Source: an uncultured Nitrospira sp.
GTDB lineage: Bacteria > Nitrospirota > Nitrospiria > Nitrospirales > Nitrospiraceae
NCBI GenBank assembly: GCA_902500715.1
Contig: CABVRO010000031.1
Coordinates: 1 to 32,296, forward strand
DNA: 32,296 bases
Reading direction: 5' to 3'
Positions within the stretch are counted from its first letter, which is position 1; the number at the start of each line of letters is the position of its first letter. The notes beneath the pieces were generated by a model. That model was not told the DNA's origin. It did not search any database and saw only the letters and a program-made list of their open reading frames with translations. Below are positions 1 through 10,104 of this stretch, piece after piece. The position numbers and the translations under genes are program-made.

Positions 1-1
1 G

Positions 2-535
2 GCGGCTGTGTTTAATCCGGACAAGTTGCTGTGGCTCAATGCTGAATACCTCAAGGCCAGCCCTCCGGCTGAAATTGCTCAGGCGCTCGTGCCGCTTCTT
101 GAGCAGGCCGGTCTTAAGGAAGAAGTTCATGCCGTGTCGGCCGAATGGCTCGCGCAGCTGGTCGTCTTGGTGAAGGAACGAACGAAAACACTGGTTGAGA
201 TGGTCCACTGGGTGACACCCTACTTCGGTCAGGCGGCCGCGTTCGACGAAGAGGCGGCCAAGAAATTCCTCACGGCCACTCAAGCTCCGGTATTAGCTAA
301 ACTGCTGAGCCGATTCGAAGCCTTTCCCGCGTTTTCCAAGCAGGAGTGGGAAGAGTCATTTAAGCAACTAGTCGAGGAAGAGGGGATAAAAATGGGGCAA
401 CTGGCTCAGCCGGTGCGGGTGGCCCTGACGGGACGGACGGCAAGCCCTGGTCTGTTCGAGGTGATGGACGTGCTCGGCCTGGACCGCACCTTGTTTCGAC
501 TTCGCCAGGGGATCGAGCGGGCCTCCAGATCCTGA
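2..535 (+). CDS. gltX: Glutamyl-tRNA synthetase, C-terminal part (cut by window edge)
   Basis: Charges tRNA with glutamate in the cytoplasm. Only the last ~178 residues are present; the frame is open to the left edge, so the GTG at position 8 is an internal valine and not a start. What remains is the helical anticodon-binding domain: it opens with FNPDKLLWLNAEYL, the usual entry to this domain in bacterial GltX, and closes with VALTGRTASPGLFEVMDVLG, the conserved C-terminal helix region. The catalytic Rossmann domain with HIGH and KMSKS motifs lies outside the window. Two tRNA-Gln genes follow directly downstream and glnS lies about 3 kb away, so glutamate and glutamine charging functions cluster here. 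Whether this enzyme discriminates or also charges tRNA-Gln cannot be judged from this fragment. Confidence 0.93.
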   Translation, partial: AAVFNPDKLLWLNAEYLKASPPAEIAQALVPLLEQAGLKEEVHAVSAEWLAQLVVLVKERTKTLVEMVHWVTPYFGQAAAFDEEAAKKFLTATQAPVLAKLLSRFEAFPAFSKQEWEESFKQLVEEEGIKMGQLAQPVRVALTGRTASPGLFEVMDVLGLDRTLFRLRQGIERASRS

Positions 536-565
536 GAATCGGCCGGTCAAGAATCAGCGTCGATC

Positions 566-592
566 TTGACGCAGTAGAGAAGCTTATATTAC
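566..592 (+). promoter_or_regulatory. Possible sigma70-type promoter for the tRNA-Gln pair
   Basis: TTGACG (566-571) is followed after 15 bases by TATTAC (587-592), with an overlapping TATATT at 585-590. The predicted start lies just ahead of the first tRNA at 606. The -35 is good, the spacer is short, so this is tentative. Confidence 0.35.
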
Positions 593-605
593 TGTGTGGA
601 CCGGT

Positions 606-679
606 TGGGGGATCGTCTAGCGGTAGGACGTCAGTCTCTGGATCTGACTACCTAGGTTCGATTCCTAGTCCCCCAGCCA
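606..679 (+). tRNA. tRNA-Gln (anticodon CTG)
   Basis: 74 nt including an encoded CCA (677-679). The acceptor arm pairs TGGGGGA with TCCCCCA, discriminator G. The D arm is GTC...GAC, the T arm pairs CTAGG with CCTAG around TTCGATT. The anticodon loop is CTCTGGA, giving anticodon CTG, which reads CAG. The anticodon stem TCAGT/TCTGA has a T-T mismatch next to the loop. It differs from the second tRNA-Gln only within the anticodon arm, which suggests tandem duplication. Confidence 0.95.
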
Positions 680-732
680 AAAACTTTCCCACGCCTTGCT
701 CTTCAGCTCGATGTCTCGGTTCCGTACCGCGC

Positions 733-806
733 TGGGGGATCGTCTAGCGGTAGGACGCCAGCCTTTGGAGCTGGCTACCTAGGTTCGATTCCTAGTCCCC
801 CAGCCA
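733..806 (+). tRNA. tRNA-Gln (anticodon TTG)
   Basis: 74 nt with encoded CCA (804-806). Acceptor, D and T arms are identical to the tRNA at 606. The anticodon stem CCAGC/GCTGG is fully paired around loop CTTTGGA, giving anticodon TTG for CAA (and CAG by wobble). It is 53 bases downstream of the first copy and probably co-transcribed with it. Confidence 0.96.
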
Positions 807-900
807 ATTTCCCTCCTCAGACGATCCTCTGAGAACGTACGCAACTCAGGTCGAGATGTGAGGCTGTCAGCGCCACAACTTTGGACGGGCGGTCGTTCCT

Positions 901-2745
901 TCACGAACTCTGCACGGTCTGTGCACGTTTTTCATCCAGTTCGGCCCAACGGGCATAGAGCCGCTCCACCTCAGCTTGTGCCGCCACCAATGCCTGGCTT
1001 CGTGCCTGGAGCGCTGCGGCATCCGACAGCACGGCCGGATCCTGCATCGCGGCTTGGCAGGCTGTGACCTCTTCCTCGGCTTTGAGGATACTCTCTTCGA
1101 TCGTGCCCCATTCCTTCTGTTCGCGATAACTCATCTTTTTGGGTTTGCGAGCGGGACTTGCCGAGGCGTTCTCATCCTGGACGGCAGCACGCCCGTCACT
1201 CTTCGGCTCCGGGGCGGATCCACAGACCCGCTCCTGCGCACGTTCCCACTGGGCATAGTCGGCAAACCAGTCCACGCGTCCCGTGCCATCCAGTGCCAGC
1301 AGGGTGGTCGAGACGCGATCCAGCAACCACCGATCATGCGTCACCAGCACCAGCGCACCGGGAAATTCCAGCAGACTATCCTCCAGCACTTCGAGGGTCG
1401 GAATATCCAGGTCGTTAGTCGGCTCATCGAGAATGAGCAGGTCTGCGGGTTGCAGCATGAGTCGGGCGATGAGGAGCCGTGCCTGTTCACCACCGGAGAG
1501 CTTCGACACGGGGAGATCCAGCTGTTCGGGACGGAAGAGAAAGCGTTTCGCCCATGAGGCCAAGTGAATCGAACGATCCTGGTAGACGACGGCATCGCCG
1601 GACGGGGCCAGTGCGCGTCGCAAGCTCGTGGATTGATCCAGGGACTCTCGATGTTGCTCAAAGGAGACAATACGCAGCGCATCGGCTCGCGTGATGGTGC
1701 CGGAATCGGGCTCCAGCGTCCCGGCCAGTAACCGCAGCAGGGTGGATTTACCGCTGCCGTTCGGACCGAGGAGACCCAGCCGTTGGCCGGGCCCGAGGAG
1801 CAGGTCGAGATTGGTGATGACGGGCGTCCCGTTGAAGCTTTTGCCGACCTGCTCCGCGACCACGAGTTGTTTGGATTTTCGACCCGAGGCGGAAAAGTCG
1901 ATGCCGATGGTCGACTGTGCCGAACGGGATTCGGCTTGGTTCAATTCGTCGATGAGCTTGCCCGCTGATTGGATCCGGCCCTGGGCTTTGGTCGTGCGGG
2001 CCTTGGGGCCGCGGCGCAACCACTCCACTTCACGGCGGACACGATTGGCTAACGAGGCCTGGTAGTCGGCTTGCGCTTGAAGCGCGGCATCGCGCTGTTC
2101 GAGGAAATCGCTATAGCACCCGCGGGCTTCAAACCGGCCTTCGGGATAACAGCGGTTGAGTTCCACCATGCGGGATGTCACCGATTCGAGGAACCGGCGA
2201 TCGTGGCTGATGACGAGAAAGGCTTTGGTGCGATTCTTCAGTAGTTGCTCCAGCCAGATGATGCCTTCCAAGTCCAAATGGTTCGTCGGCTCGTCCATGA
2301 GGAGGACATCCGGCTCGAGTAGCAAGGCCTGGGTGATGGCCAATCGCTTCCGCCAGCCTCCGGAGAGTGTGGAAACGGCTTGTTCCGGGTCGGGAAAGGT
2401 TCCGATGCTGAGGGCCCTGGCGATCCGGCCACCCTGCTCGTGAGGATCGAGGCCGTCTTCCGTCAGCGTATCTTGCAGTACCTGTTCGATGCTGTGATGC
2501 GGGGGAAACAGGGGTTCCTGCGGAACATAGCCCACACGTGTGTGGCGCCGCAGGGTGCGCGTGCCTTCATCCGGAGATTCGAGCCCTACGAGGATTTTGA
2601 GCAAGGTCGATTTGCCGGACCCGTTCGGCCCGATCAAGCCCACATGATCGCCGTCGGAGAGTGCCAGGGAAAGATCCGTAAACAGGGCTCTGACTCCATA
2701 GCGTTTGCTGATCGATTCGCAACTTAACAGAATGTTCGGGGCCAT
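901..2745 (-). CDS. uup: ABC-F family ATPase, Uup type
   Basis: 614-residue soluble twin-ATPase protein of the ABC-F class, which acts on ribosomes or nucleic acid rather than in transport. Both nucleotide-binding domains are complete. NBD1 has Walker A GPNGSGKST near residue 40, signature LSGGWRKRLAI and Walker B LLMDEPTNHLD. NBD2 has GPNGSGKST, LSGGEQARLLIARL and LLILDEPTNDLD. A charged linker rich in Arg and Lys lies between them. After a low-complexity stretch the C-terminus (from about residue 535, KKMSYREQKEWGTIEESI) is a coiled-coil typical of the Uup C-terminal domain. There are no membrane segments. ATG start with a GAGG about 11 bases upstream. It faces the tRNA genes and looks monocistronic. 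Subfamily assignment rests on the C-terminal coiled coil; an Ettl (EttA)-like role is less likely because EttA lacks that tail. Confidence 0.9.
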   Translation of the reverse strand: MAPNILLSCESISKRYGVRALFTDLSLALSDGDHVGLIGPNGSGKSTLLKILVGLESPDEGTRTLRRHTRVGYVPQEPLFPPHHSIEQVLQDTLTEDGLDPHEQGGRIARALSIGTFPDPEQAVSTLSGGWRKRLAITQALLLEPDVLLMDEPTNHLDLEGIIWLEQLLKNRTKAFLVISHDRRFLESVTSRMVELNRCYPEGRFEARGCYSDFLEQRDAALQAQADYQASLANRVRREVEWLRRGPKARTTKAQGRIQSAGKLIDELNQAESRSAQSTIGIDFSASGRKSKQLVVAEQVGKSFNGTPVITNLDLLLGPGQRLGLLGPNGSGKSTLLRLLAGTLEPDSGTITRADALRIVSFEQHRESLDQSTSLRRALAPSGDAVVYQDRSIHLASWAKRFLFRPEQLDLPVSKLSGGEQARLLIARLMLQPADLLILDEPTNDLDIPTLEVLEDSLLEFPGALVLVTHDRWLLDRVSTTLLALDGTGRVDWFADYAQWERAQERVCGSAPEPKSDGRAAVQDENASASPARKPKKMSYREQKEWGTIEESILKAEEEVTACQAAMQDPAVLSDAAALQARSQALVAAQAEVERLYARWAELDEKRAQTVQSS

Positions 2746-2888
2746 ACCCTGGGTACCTCTTTCGTCACGTTGAAAGCGTGCAGTATACGGTGTGGCGGGG
2801 GCTCGGGGCTAGCGGCGCGGGAGGGAGGGGGCCGGCGTGCCCCTGGAATGGGACGATGCGCGATTCTTGGGGGCAGGGGAGGTGAAGC

Positions 2889-3224
2889 TCAGTGCGCGGT
2901 CCTGGCGCGTCCGGTGTGTAGACGGTGCTGGAAGCAGGTCGGGCAGAGGTGGTAGCCGCCCTGGGTGGATGTATGAAATGACTCCATCCTGGTGGTTCCG
3001 CAATCGAAACAGCGCACTTCGCTCACTACAGACCGTGGCAAGACGGGCGTGGGATCAATGCGCTGCAGTTGGGCGTGCAGCTGACGTGTGGAGTGATAGA
3101 TGTTTCGGAGGAGGGGTTGTGCTTCGGTTGCCGCACCGGGGATCGCCGCTTCGAGCAGGGAGAGGCGTTCGCGAAAGGACCCCAGTTCTTCAAGAGGCTG
3201 TTCACTGCAAGGCTCCGTCACCAT
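2889..3224 (-). CDS. Small zinc-ribbon protein of unknown function
   Basis: 111 residues from the ATG at 3224. A longer open frame reaches 3302, but the ATG at 3224 has a clean ribosome site (AAAGGAG, 8 bases ahead), which the upstream start lacks. The N-terminal 60 residues are predicted helical. The C-terminal half contains two Cys pairs, CFDC (Cys72, Cys75) and CPTC (Cys94, Cys97), separated by 18 residues, a typical single zinc-ribbon knuckle pair. There is no catalytic motif, signal or membrane segment. It lies between glnS and uup on the same strand, 153 bases downstream of glnS, and could be transcribed with glnS. Two other small CxxC-CxxC proteins occur in this window (13949 and 17000) but are not obviously homologous. 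Confidence 0.7.
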   Translation of the reverse strand: MVTEPCSEQPLEELGSFRERLSLLEAAIPGAATEAQPLLRNIYHSTRQLHAQLQRIDPTPVLPRSVVSEVRCFDCGTTRMESFHTSTQGGYHLCPTCFQHRLHTGRARTAH

Positions 3225-3377
3225 CGTTGAGGCTCCTTTGTCGTGGAGTGATGCCCGATCAGACGAGTGGCGATTCTCGTTCATCGGCGTGACAGGGTTC
3301 AAGGGTGCCGAAGGCTGGAGTCCCCGTACTTTGTGTGGGACGGTGGAATGGGAGGATTCGATGGGACTTGGTGCTGG

Positions 3378-5081
<1,704 letters not shown>

Positions 5082-5274
5082 ACTCGTTGCGATTCCGTTG
5101 CGTTGCAGATCAAACGCGCATCGTTCTATCACAGAACGGCGGGGTGGGAGAAGAGGCCCGGCGTCTCAGGTCGTAGCGAGTCGATTTTCCCTGGATCGAT
5201 CGGAAAGACTATTTTAGAATCAGGCTGCTGTCGAAGGGGATGTCCGACGGATGCCGGGTAAGGGAGAATAAGAG

Positions 5275-6432
5275 ATGATGAATGGTCGATCGAGCGCAGG
5301 GGGACTGGTGGTGCTGCTCGGCATCCTCTGGGCGGGCGGAAGTCAGGCGGTGGAGCCGGACTTACTTGCGCTGTGCCAGGCTCAGCCGTTCGACGCCAAG
5401 ATGCAGTGTTATCAGCGGCATTTGGAAGCCGTGCTTCAGGCAGAGGGCACAGAACAGGCGCTCACGGCCTTGGAGCAGATCACAGTTCAGGATCCTGAGG
5501 CATTGCGCGAGGCGCATCCGCTGGTTCATCACGTCGGCCAGCGGTCGTTTGCGCGTTATGGCACGGCACCGCTTGCGCTGGCCCACTGTCGAGACGTGTT
5601 TTGGTCTGGCTGCTACCACGGGGTCTTGCAGGCCTTCCTCAGCAGCCTTGCGACGGTCGAGCCACAGCATATTCTGCCCCTGTGCCCGATCAGCGAGACG
5701 GTCTCCGCCTATTCGTTTCAGCGGTACAACTGTCTCCATGGGTTGGGCCATGGCCTGACCATTCAATTTCGCTACGACCTACTCAAGAGCCTGGCCTTTT
5801 GTGATGCGTTGCCGGGCAGTTGGGATCGGGAGTCCTGCTATGGCGGCGTCTTCATGGAAAACATCGTGACGTTCCAGCAGGCACAACGGGCGCAGCCGGC
5901 GCAATCGGGCAGCGATCATCATCACCATGAGGCGACGAGTTTCCTCAACCCTCAAGACCTCCTCTATCCCTGCTCCGTCTTGAATGAGAAATATCTGCGG
6001 GCCTGTTATCTGATGCAAACCTCCGCCGTGCTGACGTTCCTGAATTATGATTTTGCCCAGGCCTTCACGCAGTGCGCTCGCGTGGAGGGAGAGCATCAGA
6101 CGACCTGCTACCGCAGTTTGGGCCGTGACATCAGCGGCTATACGTTGCGAGATGCAGTGCGGGTCAACGAACTGTGCCGGCTGGGGCAGGTTGACCAGAC
6201 TCGGCAGTGTTTCATCGGCGCCGTGAAAGACTTCATTCTCACCGACGCCAATCCGGACCCGGGGCTCGCGCTGTGCCGAAGTCTAGACGGTCCATTCAAA
6301 AAAGATTGTTATGCCACCGTGGGTGAAATGGTGATTCCCCTCTTCGACGACAAGGAGAAGCGGGCGCAAGCCTGCCGTAAAGGCGAAGACGAGTATGTGG
6401 ATGCCTGCCTTGCAGTCGCCACTGCCTTTTAG
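5275..6432 (+). CDS. Exported Cys/His-rich repeat protein, unknown function
   Basis: 385 residues with an N-terminal signal peptide (hydrophobic run 9-20, cleavage near GSQA-VE). I do not recognise a named family. The mature protein holds 18 Cys arranged as nine pairs: 34/45, 105/113, 137/153, 176/188, 233/244, 267/278, 301/312, 334/345 and 367/378. Six pairs have exact C-x10-C spacing, and in the C-terminal half the unit recurs every 33-34 residues, usually ending in C-Y/F/L-x-x-[AGST]. This looks like a helical-hairpin repeat stapled by disulfides, in the manner of Sel1/Hcp-type repeats, but the sequence is not a plain Sel1 match. The first half carries extra His motifs (HPLVHH 81-86, CYHG, CLHGLGHG 153-160), and a linker has HHHH at 215-218, suggesting metal or heme binding (inference). 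A GGGAG ribosome site precedes the ATG. It is divergent from glnS and probably monocistronic. Confidence 0.85.
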   Translation: MMNGRSSAGGLVVLLGILWAGGSQAVEPDLLALCQAQPFDAKMQCYQRHLEAVLQAEGTEQALTALEQITVQDPEALREAHPLVHHVGQRSFARYGTAPLALAHCRDVFWSGCYHGVLQAFLSSLATVEPQHILPLCPISETVSAYSFQRYNCLHGLGHGLTIQFRYDLLKSLAFCDALPGSWDRESCYGGVFMENIVTFQQAQRAQPAQSGSDHHHHEATSFLNPQDLLYPCSVLNEKYLRACYLMQTSAVLTFLNYDFAQAFTQCARVEGEHQTTCYRSLGRDISGYTLRDAVRVNELCRLGQVDQTRQCFIGAVKDFILTDANPDPGLALCRSLDGPFKKDCYATVGEMVIPLFDDKEKRAQACRKGEDEYVDACLAVATAF

Positions 6433-6668
6433 TGAGGGCCTTTTGGAACTCTCGGTCCAGCCACGCCGATCGGATCCTGCCCCTGATCAAAGCCATATCC
6501 CGTAAAGCGCGAGCCTCATCTCGATAGGGTTAAAAGTGTATGGCTCGTGGCGTATAGCCGGTGGCCACGAACCGCACCCTCCATTCCAGCTGCCAGGCTC
6601 TGTTCTTCGTCCACATATTGAACGGCGCGTCACGGTCGCCGATGGATTTGTGGGGAATCCGTTCGAAG

Positions 6669-7082
6669 TCAGGCGCCGGGCGATGTTGGCACCTGGACCA
6701 CATGAAAATCTTTTTGCGCGATCATACGACCGTTCATGCGGAGACGAAACTCATAGCGACCGGGTGCGGGGAAGAGGAGGGCGGGGATGTTGATGCCGAA
6801 GTCGGCAATCTGCAGACGGTCTTCGATGACGATATCGGGGAGCGATGCGCGGCAGACCAACTGGTCCGTCTTGACGAATATCAGATCGATGTCGACCTGA
6901 TACGTACCTTCGGCGTCGGTCATGCAGAAGTACAGACCGAGCTGATGGTGTTGAAACGGGAACGTCACCGACTGGAGGTGGGTGAACAGGCCGATCAGAG
7001 ATTTTTTCTTCGTCAGGCTATCTTCGATGACGCAGTCGCAGACGAGAAAAGCCTGCACGCTGGGCGGCGAGACGTCAGTCAT
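6669..7082 (-). CDS. DUF6941-like conserved protein
   Basis: 137 residues, no signal peptide or membrane segment. The N-terminus SVQAFLVCDCVIEDSLTKKKSLIGLF and the C-terminus FPAPGRYEFRLRMNGRMIAQKDF match the pattern I associate with the DUF6941 family, small beta-rich proteins of unknown function. The assignment is from memory of the family consensus and was not searched. It lies 15 bases downstream of the gene ending at 7098 on the same strand, so they are probably translated from one message. Confidence 0.75.
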   Translation of the reverse strand: MTDVSPPSVQAFLVCDCVIEDSLTKKKSLIGLFTHLQSVTFPFQHHQLGLYFCMTDAEGTYQVDIDLIFVKTDQLVCRASLPDIVIEDRLQIADFGINIPALLFPAPGRYEFRLRMNGRMIAQKDFHVVQVPTSPGA

Positions 7083-7097
7083 GCGATCCGGCCGTTG

Positions 7098-7622
7098 TCA
7101 GCCAAGCACCGCGGTGCCGCCTCGGGCCTCGAAGACATCCCCGAACAGCGTATGGGTGGAGCCAATGCGACAGAAGTGCGACGTGATTTCGATGAGCTGG
7201 CCGCGGTGCGAATAGAATTTCCCCGTCGCCACGTGAATTTTTTCGCCAGGTTCGAAGGCCGCTTCCAGGACCGTTTCGCCGGTTTCCTGGTCTGTGACTT
7301 TGAGCCATGGCAGATTGGGAAAGAGGGTCGGCGGGGATTCGCTGGTGTTGAGTGAAAAGCGATTGCCGTCGTTGAACGCCCAGCGATTGCGACGCAGATG
7401 GGCTACATGATTCCCGCTACCGTCATAGAGGTCGATGGTCAGCAGGATGCGCTCTTGATCCGGCGCCAGCTCCAGCACGAGCTGCTCTTTGCCTTGAACC
7501 CGGATGACTCCGTTAGTGTTGCGGAAAATATTGGAGCCGAGCCGGATTTCCAGGCTGTGCTTGTGCCGATCCGCTTCGGCCTCGTGGGACGAGTGGGCTG
7601 GGTCAGGTTTGCGTAGTTCCAT
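7098..7622 (-). CDS. Hypothetical beta-rich protein
   Basis: 174 residues counted from ATG 7622 (MELRKPDPAHSS). The open frame continues upstream to 7943, but that part overlaps the lipoprotein gene antisense-frame-like and is rich in Arg, Ser and Pro with no structure, so it is taken as a shadow. No clear ribosome site is seen at 7622, so the start is uncertain. The protein has alternating hydrophobic residues typical of beta sheet (LVLELAPDQERILLTIDLYD; VAHLRRNRWAFNDGNRF), no membrane segment and one Cys. I do not recognise the family. It forms a pair with the DUF6941-like gene 15 bases downstream. Confidence 0.65.
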   Translation of the reverse strand: MELRKPDPAHSSHEAEADRHKHSLEIRLGSNIFRNTNGVIRVQGKEQLVLELAPDQERILLTIDLYDGSGNHVAHLRRNRWAFNDGNRFSLNTSESPPTLFPNLPWLKVTDQETGETVLEAAFEPGEKIHVATGKFYSHRGQLIEITSHFCRIGSTHTLFGDVFEARGGTAVLG

Positions 7623-7746
7623 GCGCAGAGATCTAGGGCAACCCGAGGACCTGTTGAGCGACGCACTCCTCCATACGCACGTGCCTGAGTAAGTGGGAAG
7701 CAAGGTAGGCCCTTGGCGCGGCGCTGTCAAGCCCGTTCTGGTCGAG

Positions 7747-8181
7747 TTAGGGAGAGGCGGGACCTTCGCGCTCGTCGGAATCGGTGGCGGTGACACAGAC
7801 GGTGACTTCCTGCTCCGTTTGGTCACGCAGCGGAATCGTGACGACTTGCGACACAGCCGCTCCGCCGGTCTTTCCAGACGCGGGGACGACCTTGCCGATG
7901 ACCGGGCCATCCCCGGCGTTATAGTAAATGGTGGTATAGGCAAGGTTGGTCAAGGGTTTGCCGTCGGTGCCGGCCGTGGGTTCGGTGTAGGCGACCGTGA
8001 CGGTCGAATGTGGCGGCTTCACGCGGACCTTGGTGGTGGCTCCGCATTTGGTCCAAGCGCTTGAATAAGGGGGCGCGATGGTTCCTTCCAGAAAGCTCGC
8101 CCCGCAGCCGGCCAGTGAGAGGAAAGCCGGGAGCAGACCCGCGATCAAAACTGTTCGGAGGCGAGTGGAACGTAGAACCAT
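7747..8181 (-). CDS. Predicted lipoprotein, unknown function
   Basis: 144 residues. The N-terminus has two Arg, a hydrophobic stretch and a lipobox LSLAGC ending at Cys26, so it should be lipidated and anchored in the envelope. The mature part looks like one Ig/fibronectin-type beta sandwich (STVTVAYTEPTAGTDG, LTNLAYTTIYYN, VTIPLRDQTEQEVTVCVTATDS), as in surface fibronectin-III-like domains; this is a fold-level guess. Start ATG 8181 is chosen because it gives an intact signal sequence; the upstream ribosome site is weak. It is 124 bases upstream of the hypothetical gene starting at 7622, same strand. Confidence 0.75.
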   Translation of the reverse strand: MVLRSTRLRTVLIAGLLPAFLSLAGCGASFLEGTIAPPYSSAWTKCGATTKVRVKPPHSTVTVAYTEPTAGTDGKPLTNLAYTTIYYNAGDGPVIGKVVPASGKTGGAAVSQVVTIPLRDQTEQEVTVCVTATDSDEREGPASP

Positions 8182-8352
8182 ATTTCTACTTTAGGCCAAT
8201 TCAATCGGCCCTGCAAGCAGACTGAGCCCGGTTCGATCTCGAGGCTCTGTTCGGCAAGCCCCGGCCACGTGTAGTTTGACTTGCTGTTTGAAAAGCCAAA
8301 ACCCGCTATGGTACAGTCCTGCTCTTTCAACTGCCTCGCAGATTGCCTCTCT

Positions 8353-8430
8353 GGTCCCATCGTCTAGCTTGGCCTAGGACGGAGCCCTCTCAAGGCTCAG
8401 ACACGGGTTCAAATCCCGTTGGGACCACCA
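8353..8430 (+). tRNA. tRNA-Glu (anticodon CTC)
   Basis: 78 nt with encoded CCA (8428-8430). Acceptor arm GGTCCCA pairs with TGGGACC, discriminator A. D arm is GTC...GAC with loop containing TTGGCC. The anticodon arm GAGCC-CTCTCAA-GGCTC gives anticodon CTC, which reads GAG. T arm pairs ACGGG with CCCGT. A -10-like TATGGT lies at 8307-8312, but no convincing -35 at normal spacing is visible. It reads opposite to its neighbours on both sides. Confidence 0.95.
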
Positions 8431-8541
8431 ACCTTTTCAAGAGCGTCTCTGATAAGTCCCATCCATCCTCCCGATTTTTCCATCGAGTCGCTCCCCCATC
8501 GAGACATATGACCTGGCGTCGCCCGCTTAGGCATGCCGCGC

Positions 8542-10023
8542 CTATTGTCCGCCGGGGTCTTTTTGCAGGACAGCGCCAGTCGCGTGCGGGAGCGGCTTGA
8601 AGACCTTGAGCGGCGGCGGGAATATGAACAGAATGTCGGAGGCGATCGCATAGACGCGGCCGTCGGGTCCGATGGCTGGCGGCGATTTCCCGCCCCCGAC
8701 CCAGTCGAACTTCTGCAACTCCAGCTGTGCGTCGGCATCTAAGGTGATGAAGGCGTCGGTTGTCGAGACGAAGACATGCGTGCGCGACGCTGCAGCCGAC
8801 GTATAGGACGGTGGAAGCGACACTTGCGACACCACGTTGCCGTTGTTCAAGACTGCCAGCCCCGATTCGCCGACGACCACGGAAAACCCGTTCACGGTGA
8901 GGGTCGCCGGTCCAAACACGAGGCCCGGGCTGCGGACAGACGACAACTTGTTTGCATTGGGTTCGGCGAAGACGATTTCCCCGTTGCCGGTGCTGACAAG
9001 CGTGTGGCCATCAGGCAGGACCATCGGCGCGGAAAAGAACGACCGTCCGTCATCGCGTATTCGAAACGTTTTGGTCAGGCGGGCGGTGGAGCTCGCGGTG
9101 AATCCCCTGATTGTATGACGCTGGTCGCTGACGATGACATGCGGTGCGCCGCCACCGGCGAACGTGAAGACCCCAACGCCGGGCATGGGCGGAGGAATCG
9201 GCGAAGCCCCCCCCGGAGCCACAGACGGATTGTAGTCGCAGCTTGCGAATCCGCAAACCAAGCAATAGGCGATGCCTAGGGGGTGGGTAAGGCAAACAGC
9301 ATCGGACAGGCCGAAGGGCAGGCTGAATTCACCATGGCCTTCGGGCTTCTTGCCCGGCTGTCTGGCCACCATCTGATTGAGCACGACGCCTCCTCGGGGC
9401 GAGAATCCAATAAGTCGCGTTTCCACGCCGTTTATGCTGCGATTCAGGTAGACTGCGGGCGTGAGAATGATCTCCTCCCCGCCTACGCTAACGATGTTGG
9501 GTGGTGCCGTGGTGGTGCCACTGAGGTTCTTGTCAGTGGGAAAGGGCGTCAGAGTGAGCAAGCCGCCGCTGGAAGTGAAGGCATACAAGGTCGACGCGAT
9601 CTCCGTCTTTGTTACCCGCACCTGCCCCAACTTTTGTATTTTGGTGATCTTCAACTTGGCGCCGATCACATAGACCGAACCATCCGCGCCGATGGCGGGC
9701 GAGGCGACGATCGATTCGTCCTTGTTGATGTCCCGGCTCCAGAACGGCTTGCCGTCCGCATGCAGAGCGATAACCTTTCCTTCCTGGGTGCCGAGATAGA
9801 CGCTTCCATCGGGTGCGATGACCGGACCCGCGCCTGGCGCGAACGTGCCGAGGCCGGGAACGCTGAGGGAGCCTCCGGCAGCCGGCTTCGTATCCACATC
9901 GGCGAACCCCCGATTGGCGGCGTCACCATGGAAACGTTCCCACGCGCCACTCGCTGGAGTCGCAACCTGCACGATCACGCCACACATCGCGACGACTGCA
10001 ATTCGGACAAGTGATCGAATCAT
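8542..10023 (-). CDS. Exported PQQ-type beta-propeller repeat protein
   Basis: 493 residues from ATG 10023, chosen because a strong ribosome site (GGGGGGAG) lies 7-8 bases ahead and a signal peptide follows directly (hydrophobic core 5-21, cleavage near ATPASGA-WE). The mature start WERFHGDAANRGF is the usual opening of PQQ-like outer-membrane or periplasmic propellers. Blade motifs recur: GPVIAPDGSVYLGTQEGKVIAL, SPAIGADGSVYVIG, PPAIGPDGRVYAI. These resemble the beta-propeller repeats of quinoprotein dehydrogenases, but catalytic residues for PQQ or metal binding are not evident, so a binding or scaffold role is more likely than an enzyme. It has a cysteine cluster (CLVCGFASC) in the middle. 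Upstream lie 10-bp direct repeats that may be an operator. Confidence 0.85.
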   Translation of the reverse strand: MIRSLVRIAVVAMCGVIVQVATPASGAWERFHGDAANRGFADVDTKPAAGGSLSVPGLGTFAPGAGPVIAPDGSVYLGTQEGKVIALHADGKPFWSRDINKDESIVASPAIGADGSVYVIGAKLKITKIQKLGQVRVTKTEIASTLYAFTSSGGLLTLTPFPTDKNLSGTTTAPPNIVSVGGEEIILTPAVYLNRSINGVETRLIGFSPRGGVVLNQMVARQPGKKPEGHGEFSLPFGLSDAVCLTHPLGIAYCLVCGFASCDYNPSVAPGGASPIPPPMPGVGVFTFAGGGAPHVIVSDQRHTIRGFTASSTARLTKTFRIRDDGRSFFSAPMVLPDGHTLVSTGNGEIVFAEPNANKLSSVRSPGLVFGPATLTVNGFSVVVGESGLAVLNNGNVVSQVSLPPSYTSAAASRTHVFVSTTDAFITLDADAQLELQKFDWVGGGKSPPAIGPDGRVYAIASDILFIFPPPLKVFKPLPHATGAVLQKDPGGQ

Positions 10024-10062
10024 GTGAATCTCCCCCCTTACCTTACAAATCGGCGAGAACGA

Positions 10063-10104
10063 CTGCATAGCATTCTGTGCCGAACGGATTCTACCTGCAT
10101 AGCA
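10063..10104. repeat. Pair of 10-bp direct repeats upstream of the propeller gene
   Basis: CTGCATAGCA occurs at 10063-10072 and again at 10095-10104, 32 bases apart (about three helical turns), 40-80 bases upstream of the gene starting at 10023. The position and helical phasing fit a regulator binding site, but it could be chance. Confidence 0.4.

Noticed and set aside
7623..7943. N-terminal extension of the hypothetical gene ending at 7098
   Set aside because: Arg/Ser/Pro-rich, overlaps the lipoprotein gene on the same strand, and no ribosome site at 7943.
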